The notes under the pieces: model-generated | Database searches by the model: none | What the model saw: the letters and a program-made list of their open reading frames with translations, nothing else | Told to the model about the DNA's origin: nothing | Part shown: positions 51,569 through 60,945 of the stretch, in pieces | How positions within the stretch are numbered: position 1 is the first letter of the stretch | How the letters are laid out: the number at the start of each line of letters is the position of its first letter | Assembly (NCBI GenBank): GCA_038146925.1 | Contig: JAYQSP010000011.1 | Coordinates: 434,001 to 498,000, forward strand | Direction: 5' to 3' | Source: UBA830 sp038146925 | GTDB lineage: Bacteria; Pseudomonadota; Alphaproteobacteria; MPNO01; UBA830 | Length of the DNA: 64,000 nucleotides | Program-made: the position numbers and the translations under genes

Positions 51569-52609
51569 ATGTTCTCTAAATTGCTCGGCATGCTGTCTGC
51601 CGATATGGCGATCGACCTCGGTACCGCCAACACACTGGTTTACGTAAAAGGCCGCGGCATCGTCCTGAACGAACCGTCGGTTGTGGCAACCGCATCCGTC
51701 AAAGGGCGTAAGCAGGTTCTTGCGGTCGGCGACGAAGCCAAAATGATGCTCGGCCGTACGCCCGGCAATATCGAGGCCATCCGGCCGCTGCGCGACGGCG
51801 TGATCGCCGATTTCGAAATCGCCGAGGAAATGATCAAGCACTTCATCCGCAAGGTGCACAACCGGCGAGGATTTTCCGCGCCGCAGGTCATCGTCTGCGT
51901 GCCCTCTGGCTCGACGGCTGTTGAACGCCGCGCGATCCAGGAATCCGCGGAAAGCGCGGGCGCGCGTCGCGTATTTCTGATCGAGGAGCCGATGGCCGCG
52001 GCAATCGGTGCCGGCCTGCCCGTCACCGAACCGACCGGTTCCATGGTGGTCGATATCGGAGGCGGCACGACAGAGGTGGCGGTGCTGTCGCTGGGCGGCA
52101 TCGTGTATTCGCGTTCCGTCCGCGTTGGCGGCGACATGATGGACGAGGCGATCATTGCCTATATCCGCCGCAATCATAATCTGCTCGTCGGCGAAGGCAG
52201 CGCGGAACGCATCAAGAAGGAAATCGGATCAGCCTGCGTCCCGCCCGATGGCGACGGCGGGGTGATGGAAATCAAGGGTCGCGATCTGATGAACGGCGTG
52301 CCGAAGGAACTCGTCATCAGCGAACGCCAGATTGCCGAAAGTCTGGCGGAACCTGTCAGCGCAATCATCGAGGGCGTGAAAGTGGCCCTGGAACACACGG
52401 CGCCCGAACTGGCGGCGGATATCGTCGACAAAGGCATCGTAATGACCGGGGGTGGCGCGCTTCTTGGCAATATCGATCTCGTGCTGCGGCACGCCACCGG
52501 TTTGCCGGTCACGCTGGCCGAAGAGCCGTTGTCCTGCGTCGCGCTTGGCACAGGCCGGTGTCTGGAGGAAATGAAGACGTTGAAGAACGTCCTCACCACG
52601 ATGTACTGA
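51569..52609 (+). CDS. mreB: Rod-shape actin homologue MreB
   Basis: MreB polymerises into membrane-bound filaments that direct side-wall synthesis. It is 346 residues. The ATPase motifs are MAIDLGTANTLVYVKGRGI (phosphate 1), MVVDIGGGTTEVAVLSLGGI (phosphate 2) and GIVMTGGGALLGNIDLVL (adenosine). RAIQESAESAGARRVFLIEE is also typical. It leads mreB-mreC-mreD-mrdA-rodA. Confidence 0.97.
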   Translation: MFSKLLGMLSADMAIDLGTANTLVYVKGRGIVLNEPSVVATASVKGRKQVLAVGDEAKMMLGRTPGNIEAIRPLRDGVIADFEIAEEMIKHFIRKVHNRRGFSAPQVIVCVPSGSTAVERRAIQESAESAGARRVFLIEEPMAAAIGAGLPVTEPTGSMVVDIGGGTTEVAVLSLGGIVYSRSVRVGGDMMDEAIIAYIRRNHNLLVGEGSAERIKKEIGSACVPPDGDGGVMEIKGRDLMNGVPKELVISERQIAESLAEPVSAIIEGVKVALEHTAPELAADIVDKGIVMTGGGALLGNIDLVLRHATGLPVTLAEEPLSCVALGTGRCLEEMKTLKNVLTTMY

Positions 52610-52704
52610 GGGTCTCGTTAATCTTTACCATTCGTTAACGGACCATGGCCGATTCTAGGGAACGGTCCGGAAAACCGGGCAAGACCCGCATTCGGGGGAT
52701 TTGA

Positions 52705-53589
52705 GTGAAACACCGCGCTGCATCGGTTGCGAAAGTCACAGTACCTGTAAGGGCGCTGCTGAACCGGTTTGCCCTGCTGTTTCTGATTTTGTCGGCCTTC
52801 GCGATTATGCTTCTCGGCAAGGCGGAAACCGTAGCGGTAGAGCGTGTCCGGTCAGGCGTGGTCGATCTGGTGGCACCCATCATGGATGGCCTTTCCAGAC
52901 CCATCGCCACAGTATCGGCCGGTGTCGACCGGATCGAAAATTTCTTCAGCGTTTATCAAGAAAACGAACGGTTGCGCGAGCAAAATGCCCGCTTGCTCGA
53001 GTGGCAGAGCGCTGCGCTGGCATTGGCGGCGGAAAATTCCACATTCCGTAAGATGCTGAATTTCGTACCCGAGCGCGGCGCCGCTTTTTCCGCGGCCCGT
53101 GTCATCGGCGATTCCGGCGGCGTATTCGTGCGATCCGTATTGATCAACGCCGGCGCCGCGACCGGCATTGAACGGGGCGATGCCGTCGTCAGCGGCGAAG
53201 GCCTCGTGGGCCGCGTCGCGGAGGCAGGGTTGCAGTCAGCAAGGGTGTTGCTGATCACCGATCTGAACTCCCGCATCCCCGTTGTCAGTGAGAAGGGCCG
53301 CGTCCGCGCCATTCTTTCCGGGGACAACAGCGCACAGCCGAAGCTCGCTTTTCTCCCGCCGAACGCGCGTCTCAATCTCGGGGATCGTATTGTGACGTCG
53401 GGGCACGGAGGTGTATTCCCTGCCGGGTTGCCTGTCGGCACGATCTCCAGCGTCGACGACGGCGTTATTAGGGTATCGCCTTTCGCTGAATTCGATCTTC
53501 TCGAATACGTCCGAATCATTACCGAATTCCCTGGCGAGGTTGCCGGTCAGATTGTTCCGTCGACCGCCAGGCCATCGCGGATGAAATGA
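52705..53589 (+). CDS. mreC: Rod-shape protein MreC
   Basis: A 294-residue periplasmic scaffold anchored by one N-terminal helix (FALLFLILSAFAIMLLGKAE). A coiled coil (ENERLREQNARLLEWQSAAL) precedes the beta domain (VLINAGAATGIERGDAVVS, GLVGRVAEAGLQSARVLLIT, SRIPVVSEKGRVRAILSG). MreC activates the PBP2-RodA pair. It starts at GTG after GGGGGATTT and overlaps mreD by 4 nt. The 95-bp gap to mreB is AT-richer, with GTTAA repeats. Confidence 0.93.
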   Translation: MKHRAASVAKVTVPVRALLNRFALLFLILSAFAIMLLGKAETVAVERVRSGVVDLVAPIMDGLSRPIATVSAGVDRIENFFSVYQENERLREQNARLLEWQSAALALAAENSTFRKMLNFVPERGAAFSAARVIGDSGGVFVRSVLINAGAATGIERGDAVVSGEGLVGRVAEAGLQSARVLLITDLNSRIPVVSEKGRVRAILSGDNSAQPKLAFLPPNARLNLGDRIVTSGHGGVFPAGLPVGTISSVDDGVIRVSPFAEFDLLEYVRIITEFPGEVAGQIVPSTARPSRMK

Positions 53590-54113
53590 TCAACACGGCT
53601 CTGCAGCGCCTGGACCGTTCGGCACGACTGCTGGCCCCCTTCGTTGTAAGTGTCATTCTCGTCCTGTTGTCCGCTTTGCCGGTCTATGTGCCGGGATACG
53701 GTCAGATCGCCGTCGATGTGGGGCTGGTAACCGTCTTCTACTGGGCGATCTACAGACCCGACCTTTTCCCCGCCGTCGCCGCGTTTGCGCTTGGCTTGTG
53801 GCAGGACATTCTGGTGGGCTCTCTCATCGGGCTTCACGCGCTCATCCTGTTGCTTGCGAACTGGGCGATCGTCTCCCAGAGAACCTTTTTTCAGGGCAAG
53901 GCGTTCGGCGTGATCTGGTGGAGTTTTTCGCTGGTCGCATTGATCGCCGCGATTGCGTCCTGGGTGATCGTCTGCGCGCTCAACACGACGCTGATCAGTC
54001 CTGTCGCCCCGCTTTTTCAGGCCGCGCTTACCATTGGCGCATTTCCGTTCATGGCGTGGTTTCTGGCCCGGGTTCAGCACGCGGTGCTTCGGCCGATAGA
54101 CGTCGATGTATAG
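53586..54113 (+). CDS. mreD: Rod-shape protein MreD
   Basis: A 175-residue membrane protein with about five helices (FVVSVILVLLSALPVYVPGY, GLVTVFYWAIYRPDLFPAVA, GLWQDILVGSLIGLHALILL). The FW-x-x-YRPD...GLWQD pattern is typical of MreD. It overlaps mreC (ATGA) and mrdA (8 nt), implying coupled translation of the complex. Confidence 0.9.
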   Translation: MINTALQRLDRSARLLAPFVVSVILVLLSALPVYVPGYGQIAVDVGLVTVFYWAIYRPDLFPAVAAFALGLWQDILVGSLIGLHALILLLANWAIVSQRTFFQGKAFGVIWWSFSLVALIAAIASWVIVCALNTTLISPVAPLFQAALTIGAFPFMAWFLARVQHAVLRPIDVDV

Positions 54114-55980
54114 AGACTCCGGCCGCTACAAACTGTTCTCGCGAAGGGTCGCCATTCTCGGTGGCGGAAAGCTCGCTCTGCTGGGCTTGCTTGCCGGGCG
54201 GATGTACCAGCTGCAGGTCGTGGAGTCCGACAGGTACACCACGCTGGCGGAAGAAAACCGGATCAACCTGCGTCTTCTGCCACCGCCGCGGGGGCGTATT
54301 CTGGACCGGTACGGCCGCCCTTTGGCAATCAATCAGGAAAATTACCGGGTGTCGCTGGTGGCCGAGCAGGTGCAGGACGTAGACGCCATCCTCGATGCGC
54401 TTTCGCGGATAATTTCGCTGGGCGATCATGAGCGTCAGCGCATCCTGCGGAAGGTTCGCCGGCGCCGCGGTTTCGTTCCCGTGACCGTTCGCGAGAACCT
54501 CCAGTGGGAGGACGTTTCCCGTATCGAAGTGAATGCGCCCGACCTGCCCGGTCTTTCCATCGAAGTGGGGCAAAGCCGGCAGTATCCTTTCGCGCACGAT
54601 TTTTCGCACGTGCTCGGGTATGTCGCGGCCGTGTCCGAAAAGGAAGTGACCGGCGATCCTTTGCTGGAACTACCGGGCTTCAAGATCGGCAAGAACGGCG
54701 TCGAGCGTGTGTTCGACCGCAATCTTCGCGGTAAAGCCGGCAATAGCCAGGTAGAGGTGAACGCGGTCGGCCGCGTGATTCGCGAACTGTCCCGCCAGGA
54801 GGGACAGCCTGGCGACGATCTGCGCCTGACGATCGACCGGGATTTGCAGAAACTGGCGGCGGACAGGCTCAAGAAAGAAAAGAGCGCTGCGGCCGTCGTG
54901 ATGGACATACACAACGGCGACGTGCTGGTGCTGTCGTCGGTCCCGGGGTTCGATCCCAACGAATTCGTGACCGGCCTGTCTTCGCGTTCGTGGCGCCGTC
55001 TGGTGAACGATCCGCACACGCCTCTGATCAACAAGGCGATCTCCGGTCTGTACGCACCGGGCTCCACTTTCAAAATGGTCGTGGCGCTCGCGGCGCTGGA
55101 AGCCAACATCGTGCGGCCGGATCACAGGGTTTTCTGCCGCGGATTTACGCAGCTGGGCAATGCTCGTTTTCATTGCTGGAAGAAGCACGGCCATGGCTGG
55201 CAGGACATATACGATGCACACAAGAATTCGTGCGACGTCTATTTTTACGATATCGCCAAACGGATTGGCGTCGACCGGATTGCGGCCATGGCGAGAAAGC
55301 TTGGTCTGGGCGAAAAAACCGGCGTTGACCTGCCGTCGGAAAAAGGCGGCGTGATTCCCACCCGCGCCTGGAAAAAGGCGCTCATAGGTACGCCCTGGCA
55401 ACAGGGTGAAACGCTGATTTCAGGAATCGGACAGGGGTTCATCCTGACCACGCCGTTGCAGTTGGCCGTCATGACGGCCCGCCTCGCCAATGGCGGGGAG
55501 GCGGTCACGCCGCGCCTCGTGAGGCCAGAAAGGATCGACGGAAAAGACGATACCCCGAAATTCAAAAAACTCGCTATTTCACGCGCGTCCCTTGACGTCA
55601 TTCGGGATGGAATGAATCAGGTGACGAACGAGCATGGCGGTACGGCCTATCGGGCGCGCATTTCCGAAAAAGGTATGGAGATGTCCGGTAAGACGGGCAC
55701 CGCCCAGGTGCGGAGGATAAGCAAGGCCGAGCGCGAAACGCGGGTGCTCAAGAATCACGAACGTCCGTGGAGGGAGCGGGACCATGCATTGTTTGTCGGT
55801 TATGCGCCGTCGGACGATCCGCGCTATGCGGTGGCTGTCGTGGTCGAACACGGTGGCGGCGGGTCCAAGGTAGCGGCGCCCATCGCGCGCGACCTTCTGC
55901 TGGCAACGCAGAAACGGGACCCGTCCAACCGAGAAACGCCGCCCGATGCGCCCCGTAAACCGAAAAGCGAGGAAATCTGA
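54106..55980 (+). CDS. mrdA: Elongasome transpeptidase MrdA (PBP2)
   Basis: A 624-residue class B PBP for side-wall growth. One N-terminal anchor precedes the pedestal (PPPRGRILDRYGRPLAINQE). The transpeptidase motifs are STFK (Ser320, in YAPGSTFKMV), SCD in HKNSCDVYFYDIAKRIG (S-x-D form normal for PBP2) and KTGT (Lys529). GIGQGFILTTPLQLAVMTAR is typical. The ATG lies inside the mreD end, and rodA follows after 5 nt. Confidence 0.96.
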   Translation: MYRDSGRYKLFSRRVAILGGGKLALLGLLAGRMYQLQVVESDRYTTLAEENRINLRLLPPPRGRILDRYGRPLAINQENYRVSLVAEQVQDVDAILDALSRIISLGDHERQRILRKVRRRRGFVPVTVRENLQWEDVSRIEVNAPDLPGLSIEVGQSRQYPFAHDFSHVLGYVAAVSEKEVTGDPLLELPGFKIGKNGVERVFDRNLRGKAGNSQVEVNAVGRVIRELSRQEGQPGDDLRLTIDRDLQKLAADRLKKEKSAAAVVMDIHNGDVLVLSSVPGFDPNEFVTGLSSRSWRRLVNDPHTPLINKAISGLYAPGSTFKMVVALAALEANIVRPDHRVFCRGFTQLGNARFHCWKKHGHGWQDIYDAHKNSCDVYFYDIAKRIGVDRIAAMARKLGLGEKTGVDLPSEKGGVIPTRAWKKALIGTPWQQGETLISGIGQGFILTTPLQLAVMTARLANGGEAVTPRLVRPERIDGKDDTPKFKKLAISRASLDVIRDGMNQVTNEHGGTAYRARISEKGMEMSGKTGTAQVRRISKAERETRVLKNHERPWRERDHALFVGYAPSDDPRYAVAVVVEHGGGGSKVAAPIARDLLLATQKRDPSNRETPPDAPRKPKSEEI

Positions 55981-55985
55981 ACGCG

Positions 55986-57125
55986 ATGGGCGGATTTTCC
56001 TCTCCCCAACGCCTGAGCCTTGGCAGGAAGGCGCTGCAGATCAACTGGGGGCTCATCCTGATCGTTACGGCGACGGCCGCGATCGGAGTGGCCATGCTGT
56101 ATTCGGCGGCGAACGGGTCTTGGAATCCGTGGGCGACGCGGCAGATCGCCCGCTACGCTGTCGGGCTCGTGATCCTGATCACCATCGCGCTTGTCGATAT
56201 CCGCTTCTGGTGGCGATATTCATATTTGCTTTACGCCGTCCTGCTGGCTTTGCTGATCGCGGTCGAAGTGGTCGGATCCATCGGGATGGGGGCGCAGCGC
56301 TGGATCAATCTCGGTGTCATCAAGCTGCAGCCGTCGGAGTTGATGAAGGTGGGGCTCGCGCTGGCTCTGGCTCGGTACTTCCACGGCGCGTCCACCGAGG
56401 ATGTGCGCCGAATACCTTATCTGATCGTACCGTTGCTTCTGATCGCGTTGCCGTCGGCGCTGGTTCTCAAGCAGCCCGATCTGGGCACGGCCTTGTTCCT
56501 GATCATGATCGGCGGCGCGGTGTTTTTCGTCGCCGGGGTGCAGCTTTGGAAGTTCGGGCTCGTCCTGGCTGCCGCCGGTGCCGCAATCCCGATCGTGTGG
56601 AGCACGCTGCGCACGTATCAGCAGAAACGCATTCTCACATTCCTCGATCCGGAGAGCGACCCGCTGGGCGCCGGATACCATATTCTGCAGTCCAAGATCG
56701 CGCTCGGTTCCGGAGGGCTGTTCGGCAAGGGCTTCATGCAGGGATCGCAGAGCCATCTGAACTTTCTTCCCGAAAAACAGACGGATTTCATTTTCACGAT
56801 GATGGCCGAGGAATTCGGCATGGTCGGCGGGCTGGTTCTGCTCGGCCTTTATATCCTGATCATGATTTACGGTTTCGCCATCGGCCTTCGATCGCGCACA
56901 CATTTCGGTCGCCTGCTGGCGATGGGGCTGACGTCGATGTTGTTTCTCTACGTCTTTATCAATATCGCGATGGTGATGGGACTGATCCCCGTGGTGGGCG
57001 TGCCGCTGCCGCTGATTTCCTACGGCGGAACGGCGATGCTGACACTGATGATCGGCATCGGCTTTCTAATCAACGTCTATGTTCATCGGGACGTGACGAT
57101 CTCGCGCAGCGGCGGCGGCGACTGA
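55986..57125 (+). CDS. rodA: SEDS peptidoglycan polymerase RodA
   Basis: RodA polymerises lipid II for elongation with PBP2. The 379-residue protein has about ten helices. GAQRWINLGVIKLQPSELMK, LKQPDLGTALFLIMIGGAVF, NFLPEKQTDFIFTMMAEEFG and VVGVPLPLISYGGTAMLTLM are the SEDS signatures. It ends the mre operon; the tRNA gene follows on the same strand after about 95 nt. Confidence 0.96.
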   Translation: MGGFSSPQRLSLGRKALQINWGLILIVTATAAIGVAMLYSAANGSWNPWATRQIARYAVGLVILITIALVDIRFWWRYSYLLYAVLLALLIAVEVVGSIGMGAQRWINLGVIKLQPSELMKVGLALALARYFHGASTEDVRRIPYLIVPLLLIALPSALVLKQPDLGTALFLIMIGGAVFFVAGVQLWKFGLVLAAAGAAIPIVWSTLRTYQQKRILTFLDPESDPLGAGYHILQSKIALGSGGLFGKGFMQGSQSHLNFLPEKQTDFIFTMMAEEFGMVGGLVLLGLYILIMIYGFAIGLRSRTHFGRLLAMGLTSMLFLYVFINIAMVMGLIPVVGVPLPLISYGGTAMLTLMIGIGFLINVYVHRDVTISRSGGGD

Positions 57126-57220
57126 CCCTGGTACGGGGGGATTTGAAGGCTGCAGGGCTCGCGGGACGGGGTTTCTATCGACAAGACCGGACTGCTCTGC
57201 TATATCCTCGCGCCGCTTGA

Positions 57221-57296
<76 letters not shown>

Positions 57297-57299
57297 ATT

Positions 57300-57339
57300 A
57301 AACCCCTGATTTCAAAGACGAAATCGGGGGTTTCTTCTT
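57300..57339 (+). terminator. Terminator after tRNA-Lys
   Basis: AAACCCCTGATTT (57300-57312) pairs with AAATCGGGGGTTT (57321-57333), 13 bp with one wobble, followed by a T-rich tail TTTCTTCTT. It also overlaps the 3' end of the opposing methyltransferase remnant. Confidence 0.8.
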
Positions 57340-58000
57340 GGGCCGGCTTTCGCCTGCTGGCGCTTGATCTCGTTGGCGATCGATCCCATTACCATGTTGG
57401 CGGGCGTGTCGGGTTTCTGGTTCGGGGCAATGTCCCAGTACCTAAAATGCAGCACCAGAATGCCGCCATCCGGGTTAATGAGCGGCCAGTATTCTTCCAG
57501 GAACCGGACATATTCCGCCGGTCCGCCGCAATCGAACCAGACGAAGTCGAACGGTACTGAATTCGGCTCCGGTTTTGAACTCATTCCCCGGAAATCGCCT
57601 TCGTGAACAGTGACGATATCGTCGAGATCGAGGCGTTTCAGCGCGTCGAGCATTTTGGGCGCGCTGATATGTTCGATTGAATAGTCGTCTATGGCATGCA
57701 GGGCGGCACCGAAATTCTGTCTGTAATACTCCAGCGACAATTCGTTCAGGCGATGGGCCTTTCCCCGGGGATTCCTGAAAATTTCAATATCGTCCTGAAA
57801 ACCCTGTGCGGCGTCTTTCAGATCCTGTGCGAAAAAAGGGTGTCGTGTATCCTAGCCCCACTTCCAGCAGACGCCATCATCTGGTCATCCGGACCAGGAA
57901 TAAAGCAACTGACCGACATTCTCCGTGCCCATTCCGGGAGCCAAAAGTTCGTTCGCGATTTTGTGGAATCTCTGGTTTAGGGCCAAGGCTTCATCACTAC
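57312..58000 (-). pseudogene. Decayed SAM-dependent methyltransferase gene
   Basis: Minus-strand fragments in three pieces match one class I methyltransferase. From about 58000: ALNQRFHKIANELLAPGMGT and NVGQLLYS. In another frame: LVRMTR, stop, WRLLEVGLGYTTPFF, the last being the SAM motif. Back in the first frame: AQDLKDAAQGFQDD to the stop at 57312, with DFVWFDCGGPAEYVRFLEEY and GGILVLHF. The breaks are one missing base near 57896-57900, an in-frame TGA at 57877-57879, and one extra T in a T6 run (57832-57837). No clear start codon remains. Three independent lesions suggest real decay, although the murF frameshift makes sequence errors possible for the indels. Confidence 0.65.
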
Positions 58001-58074
58001 GGTTGGATCGTCCAGGGGCAGGTTAGCCGACCGCCGCATGATCTCCAAAGTCGCCGCGGAGAAAGGATCGCCGA

Positions 58075-58419
58075 TCAATGGTCGCTGCGGTGGAGAATTT
58101 GGTCGGCAAGGCCCGTTTCGTAATTCTGACCGTGGACCGAAAGCGCGATCGCGGCAGGAAACATCGACCGTGCCAGCCCTTTGCGTTCCAGTGCTTTCCA
58201 GACACTTTCGTTTTTCAGGCCACTGGCATCCTTGCTCATCACTACGGCATCGCCGCAGTGAAAATGATTGCCGTGTGGGCGGGGCAGATTGCTGATCAGG
58301 ATTTCGCCGGAGTTTTCGTCCGTCGTCGCGCTTTCCGGAAAGCGGGAAAGCTGCTGCAGAATGGTTAGCGTCTTGAGCTGGAGAGCATTGAGTTTTAGCG
58401 GGTTTCGTTTCGGGGGCAT
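58075..58419 (-). CDS. Conserved-looking hypothetical protein (114 aa)
   Basis: A 114-residue soluble protein starting MPPKRNPLKLNALQLKTLTI. It continues with a Gly/His-rich middle (ISNLPRPHGNHFHCGDAVVM) and KNESVWKALERKGLARSMFP, ending ALSVHGQNYETGLADQILHR. The N-terminal helix and the HGNHFHCGD stretch look conserved, the latter possibly metal-binding, but I cannot name a family. The plus-strand frame opposite looks spurious. It lies 9 nt after the DHDPS-family gene on the same strand. Confidence 0.7.
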   Translation of the reverse strand: MPPKRNPLKLNALQLKTLTILQQLSRFPESATTDENSGEILISNLPRPHGNHFHCGDAVVMSKDASGLKNESVWKALERKGLARSMFPAAIALSVHGQNYETGLADQILHRSDH

Positions 58420-58428
58420 GTAGAGGCC

Positions 58429-59397
58429 TTACGCAGCTTGGAAATCGGGCGGATAGAATGATGTATCCATATCCCCCGCAGCAAGGGCGCGGTCAAGACG
58501 TGCCAGCAAGTGGGTCAGTTCCGCGTGATCGTGCGCATCGAGGGACGGCCCCGGCGCGCGCGTCGCCGCCGAGGCAATAACGCCGCGACGGCGCAGGGTT
58601 TCCTTGCGGATGGCGAGACCGATGCCTATCTGCTGCTCGTACCGGACTAGCGGCAGATAAGCGTCGAACAGGTTTTCGGCCGATTCCCTGTCGCCTTCTG
58701 CAAACATGTCGCAAACCCGAACCAGCATTTCGGGGAAGGCAAAACCCGTCATCGCGCCGTCGACCCCGCGCGCAAGTTCCTGCGGCAGAAACAATCCTCC
58801 ATTGCCGACCAGAATGCTCACCCGCCGGCGGTCGCCGGCGGCTTCCGCCGCCCGGAACTGCGTCACTTTCCGGAGCCCCGGCCAGTCTTCATGCTTGAGA
58901 ATCTTCAGGGAAGGCAGATCGGCGAAAAGCTTGTTGAGCAACGCGGTCGAAAACCAGACCCCTGTGCTGGGTGGATAATCCTGCAGGACAATCGGCACGT
59001 CGTTCAGCAGGTCACAGACAGCATGAAAGTAGTTCTCGATCTTTTCGTCCGTGTTCAGGCCGCCGGCCGGCGCCACCATGACGCCCGCGGCGCCCATATC
59101 CATAACGCGCCGCGTCAGGGCCGACATCGGGTTGAACGCGGGAGAGGAGACGCCGACCACAACGGGTACCTTGTTGGCGACGGTCGCAAGGACACGCTTG
59201 GTGAATGCCACTGCTTCATCCGGCGCGAGCTTCGGGGCTTCGCCCATCACCCCCAGGATCGTGAGGCCCGTCACGCCGCTTTCGAGGTAAAACTCGATCA
59301 GCCTGTCGGTGCTATCCAGATCCAGCGAACCGTCTTCTGCAAAAGGAGTCGCGGAGATGGCGAAGACGCCCTTCGCCGTTTCGTCGAGCCCTGTCAT
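58429..59397 (-). CDS. Dihydrodipicolinate synthase (DHDPS) family aldolase/lyase
   Basis: A 322-residue TIM-barrel class I aldolase-type enzyme. AISATPFAEDGSLDLDSTDR, GLTILGVMGEAPKLAPDEAV, VVVGVSSPAFNP, the tyrosine in VLQDYPPSTGVWF and the Schiff-base lysine in LKILKHEDWPGLRK are all in place. The long C-terminal part and the context away from lysine genes argue for a catabolic family member rather than DapA. It is divergent from the hydantoinase gene. Confidence 0.87.
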   Translation of the reverse strand: MTGLDETAKGVFAISATPFAEDGSLDLDSTDRLIEFYLESGVTGLTILGVMGEAPKLAPDEAVAFTKRVLATVANKVPVVVGVSSPAFNPMSALTRRVMDMGAAGVMVAPAGGLNTDEKIENYFHAVCDLLNDVPIVLQDYPPSTGVWFSTALLNKLFADLPSLKILKHEDWPGLRKVTQFRAAEAAGDRRRVSILVGNGGLFLPQELARGVDGAMTGFAFPEMLVRVCDMFAEGDRESAENLFDAYLPLVRYEQQIGIGLAIRKETLRRRGVIASAATRAPGPSLDAHDHAELTHLLARLDRALAAGDMDTSFYPPDFQAA

Positions 59398-59482
59398 GAT
59401 CCGGTTCCCCTGTTCGTCATCTGGCTTGCGCAGGCTACACCCCGTATGCTCGGTTCCGCAAACCCGACGGAGGATGCTTGCC

Positions 59483-60943
59483 GTGGCGGACTACGATCTT
59501 GTTATCAGAGGCGCAGAGGTGGCGACGGCCAGCGATGTGTTCGACGCGGATATCGCCGTGTCGGACGGAAAGATCGCGGCGCTCGGTACGTCCCTGCCAT
59601 CCGGAAAAGAGGAGATCGATGCCTCGGGATTACTGGTTACGCCGGGCGGTGTGGACAGCCATTGTCATGTGGAACAGGTCTCGGCCACCGGTATCTGGAC
59701 CGCCGACGACTGGTTCACGGCGACCCGGTCGGCTGCCTGCGGCGGGACAACGACGATCATGCCTTTCGCCTGTCAGCACAGGGGACAGTCTCTGCGGGAG
59801 GTCGTGAACGACTATCACGATCGCGCCGCTCCCAAGGCGGCGGTGGATTACGCTTTTCACCTGATCGTCTCCGATCCGACCGAGCAGGTGCTGGGCCAGG
59901 AACTGCCCGCCCTGATCCGAGATGGCTATACCAGTTTCAAGATTTACCTCACTTACGATGCGCTGATGCTGTCTGACCGGCAGTTTCTCGACGTTCTGGC
60001 CGTCGCACGGCGCGACGGAGCGATGGTGATGGTGCATGCCGAAAACAACGACATGATTCTGTGGATGGCGGAACGCCTGATCGCGGCGGGGCTGACGGCG
60101 CCGAAATATCACGCCACGGCGCGACCCATGCTGGTCGAGAGGGAGGCCACACATCGCACCATCGCGCTGGCCGAACTTGTCGATGTACCGGTGCTGATCG
60201 TTCACGTCTCCGGCGCCGAAGCCATCGAACAGATCCGCTGGGCGCAGAGCAAGGGTCTGAAGGTCTTTGCCGAAACCTGCCCGCAATATCTGTTTCTGAC
60301 GGAGGCCGATCTCGACAAACCGGGCCTGGAAGGCGCAAAGCACATGTGCAGCCCGCCGCCCCGCGACGAGGCCAATCAGGAGGTCGTCTGGAACGCTCTG
60401 ACGGAGGGCGTGTTCGAGGTTTTTTCGTCGGATCACGCGCCGTACCGATATGACGATCCCGAGGGCAAGATGAAGAACGGGCCGAACGCCCACTTCAAGC
60501 AGATCGCCAACGGCGTGCCCGGCCTGGAAGTCCGACTGCCGCTGCTGTTTTCGGAAGGCGTGCTGAAAAACCGGATCAGCCTGACCGAATTCGTCGCACT
60601 GACGTCGACCAATGCAGCCAAGCTCTACGGGTTGTATCCGCGAAAAGGCACCATCGCGGTCGGCGCGGATGCCGACCTTGTATTCTGGGATACTGAAAAG
60701 AAGGTGACCATCACCCAGGACATCATGCACGACGCCATGGACTACACCCCTTATGAAGGCAGGGAAGTGACAGGCTGGCCGGTCAAGACGCTGCTGCGCG
60801 GGAAATTTGTCTGGCAGGATGGCGAGTTTACCGGCGAGGCCGGTGGCGGCATGTTCCACGAATGCGACACGCCGCCCGCGCTGGCGGCGCCGCCGCGTCT
60901 GCCGACCGCGTTCGATCCGGTAGCGGGGAGGCTCGCCGATTAG
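59483..60943 (+). CDS. Dihydropyrimidinase/D-hydantoinase
   Basis: A 486-residue cyclic amidohydrolase that opens dihydropyrimidines or 5-substituted hydantoins. The metal ligands are visible: GGVDSHCHVE (HxH), the carboxylated lysine in GYTSFKIYLTYDALML, VMVHAENNDMILWMAERLIA, VLIVHVSGAEAIEQIRWAQS and FSSDHAPYRYDDPEGK. I start at GTG 59483, spaced 9 nt from GGAGG; the ATG at 59474 directly abuts that GGAGG. It is convergent with the SDR gene. Confidence 0.92.
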   Translation: MADYDLVIRGAEVATASDVFDADIAVSDGKIAALGTSLPSGKEEIDASGLLVTPGGVDSHCHVEQVSATGIWTADDWFTATRSAACGGTTTIMPFACQHRGQSLREVVNDYHDRAAPKAAVDYAFHLIVSDPTEQVLGQELPALIRDGYTSFKIYLTYDALMLSDRQFLDVLAVARRDGAMVMVHAENNDMILWMAERLIAAGLTAPKYHATARPMLVEREATHRTIALAELVDVPVLIVHVSGAEAIEQIRWAQSKGLKVFAETCPQYLFLTEADLDKPGLEGAKHMCSPPPRDEANQEVVWNALTEGVFEVFSSDHAPYRYDDPEGKMKNGPNAHFKQIANGVPGLEVRLPLLFSEGVLKNRISLTEFVALTSTNAAKLYGLYPRKGTIAVGADADLVFWDTEKKVTITQDIMHDAMDYTPYEGREVTGWPVKTLLRGKFVWQDGEFTGEAGGGMFHECDTPPALAAPPRLPTAFDPVAGRLAD

Positions 60944-60945
60944 GA

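Noticed and set aside
58078..58368. Plus-strand 96-codon frame opposite the 114-aa hypothetical
   Set aside because: The minus-strand frame has the better start and more protein-like composition, and lies in line with the DHDPS-family gene.
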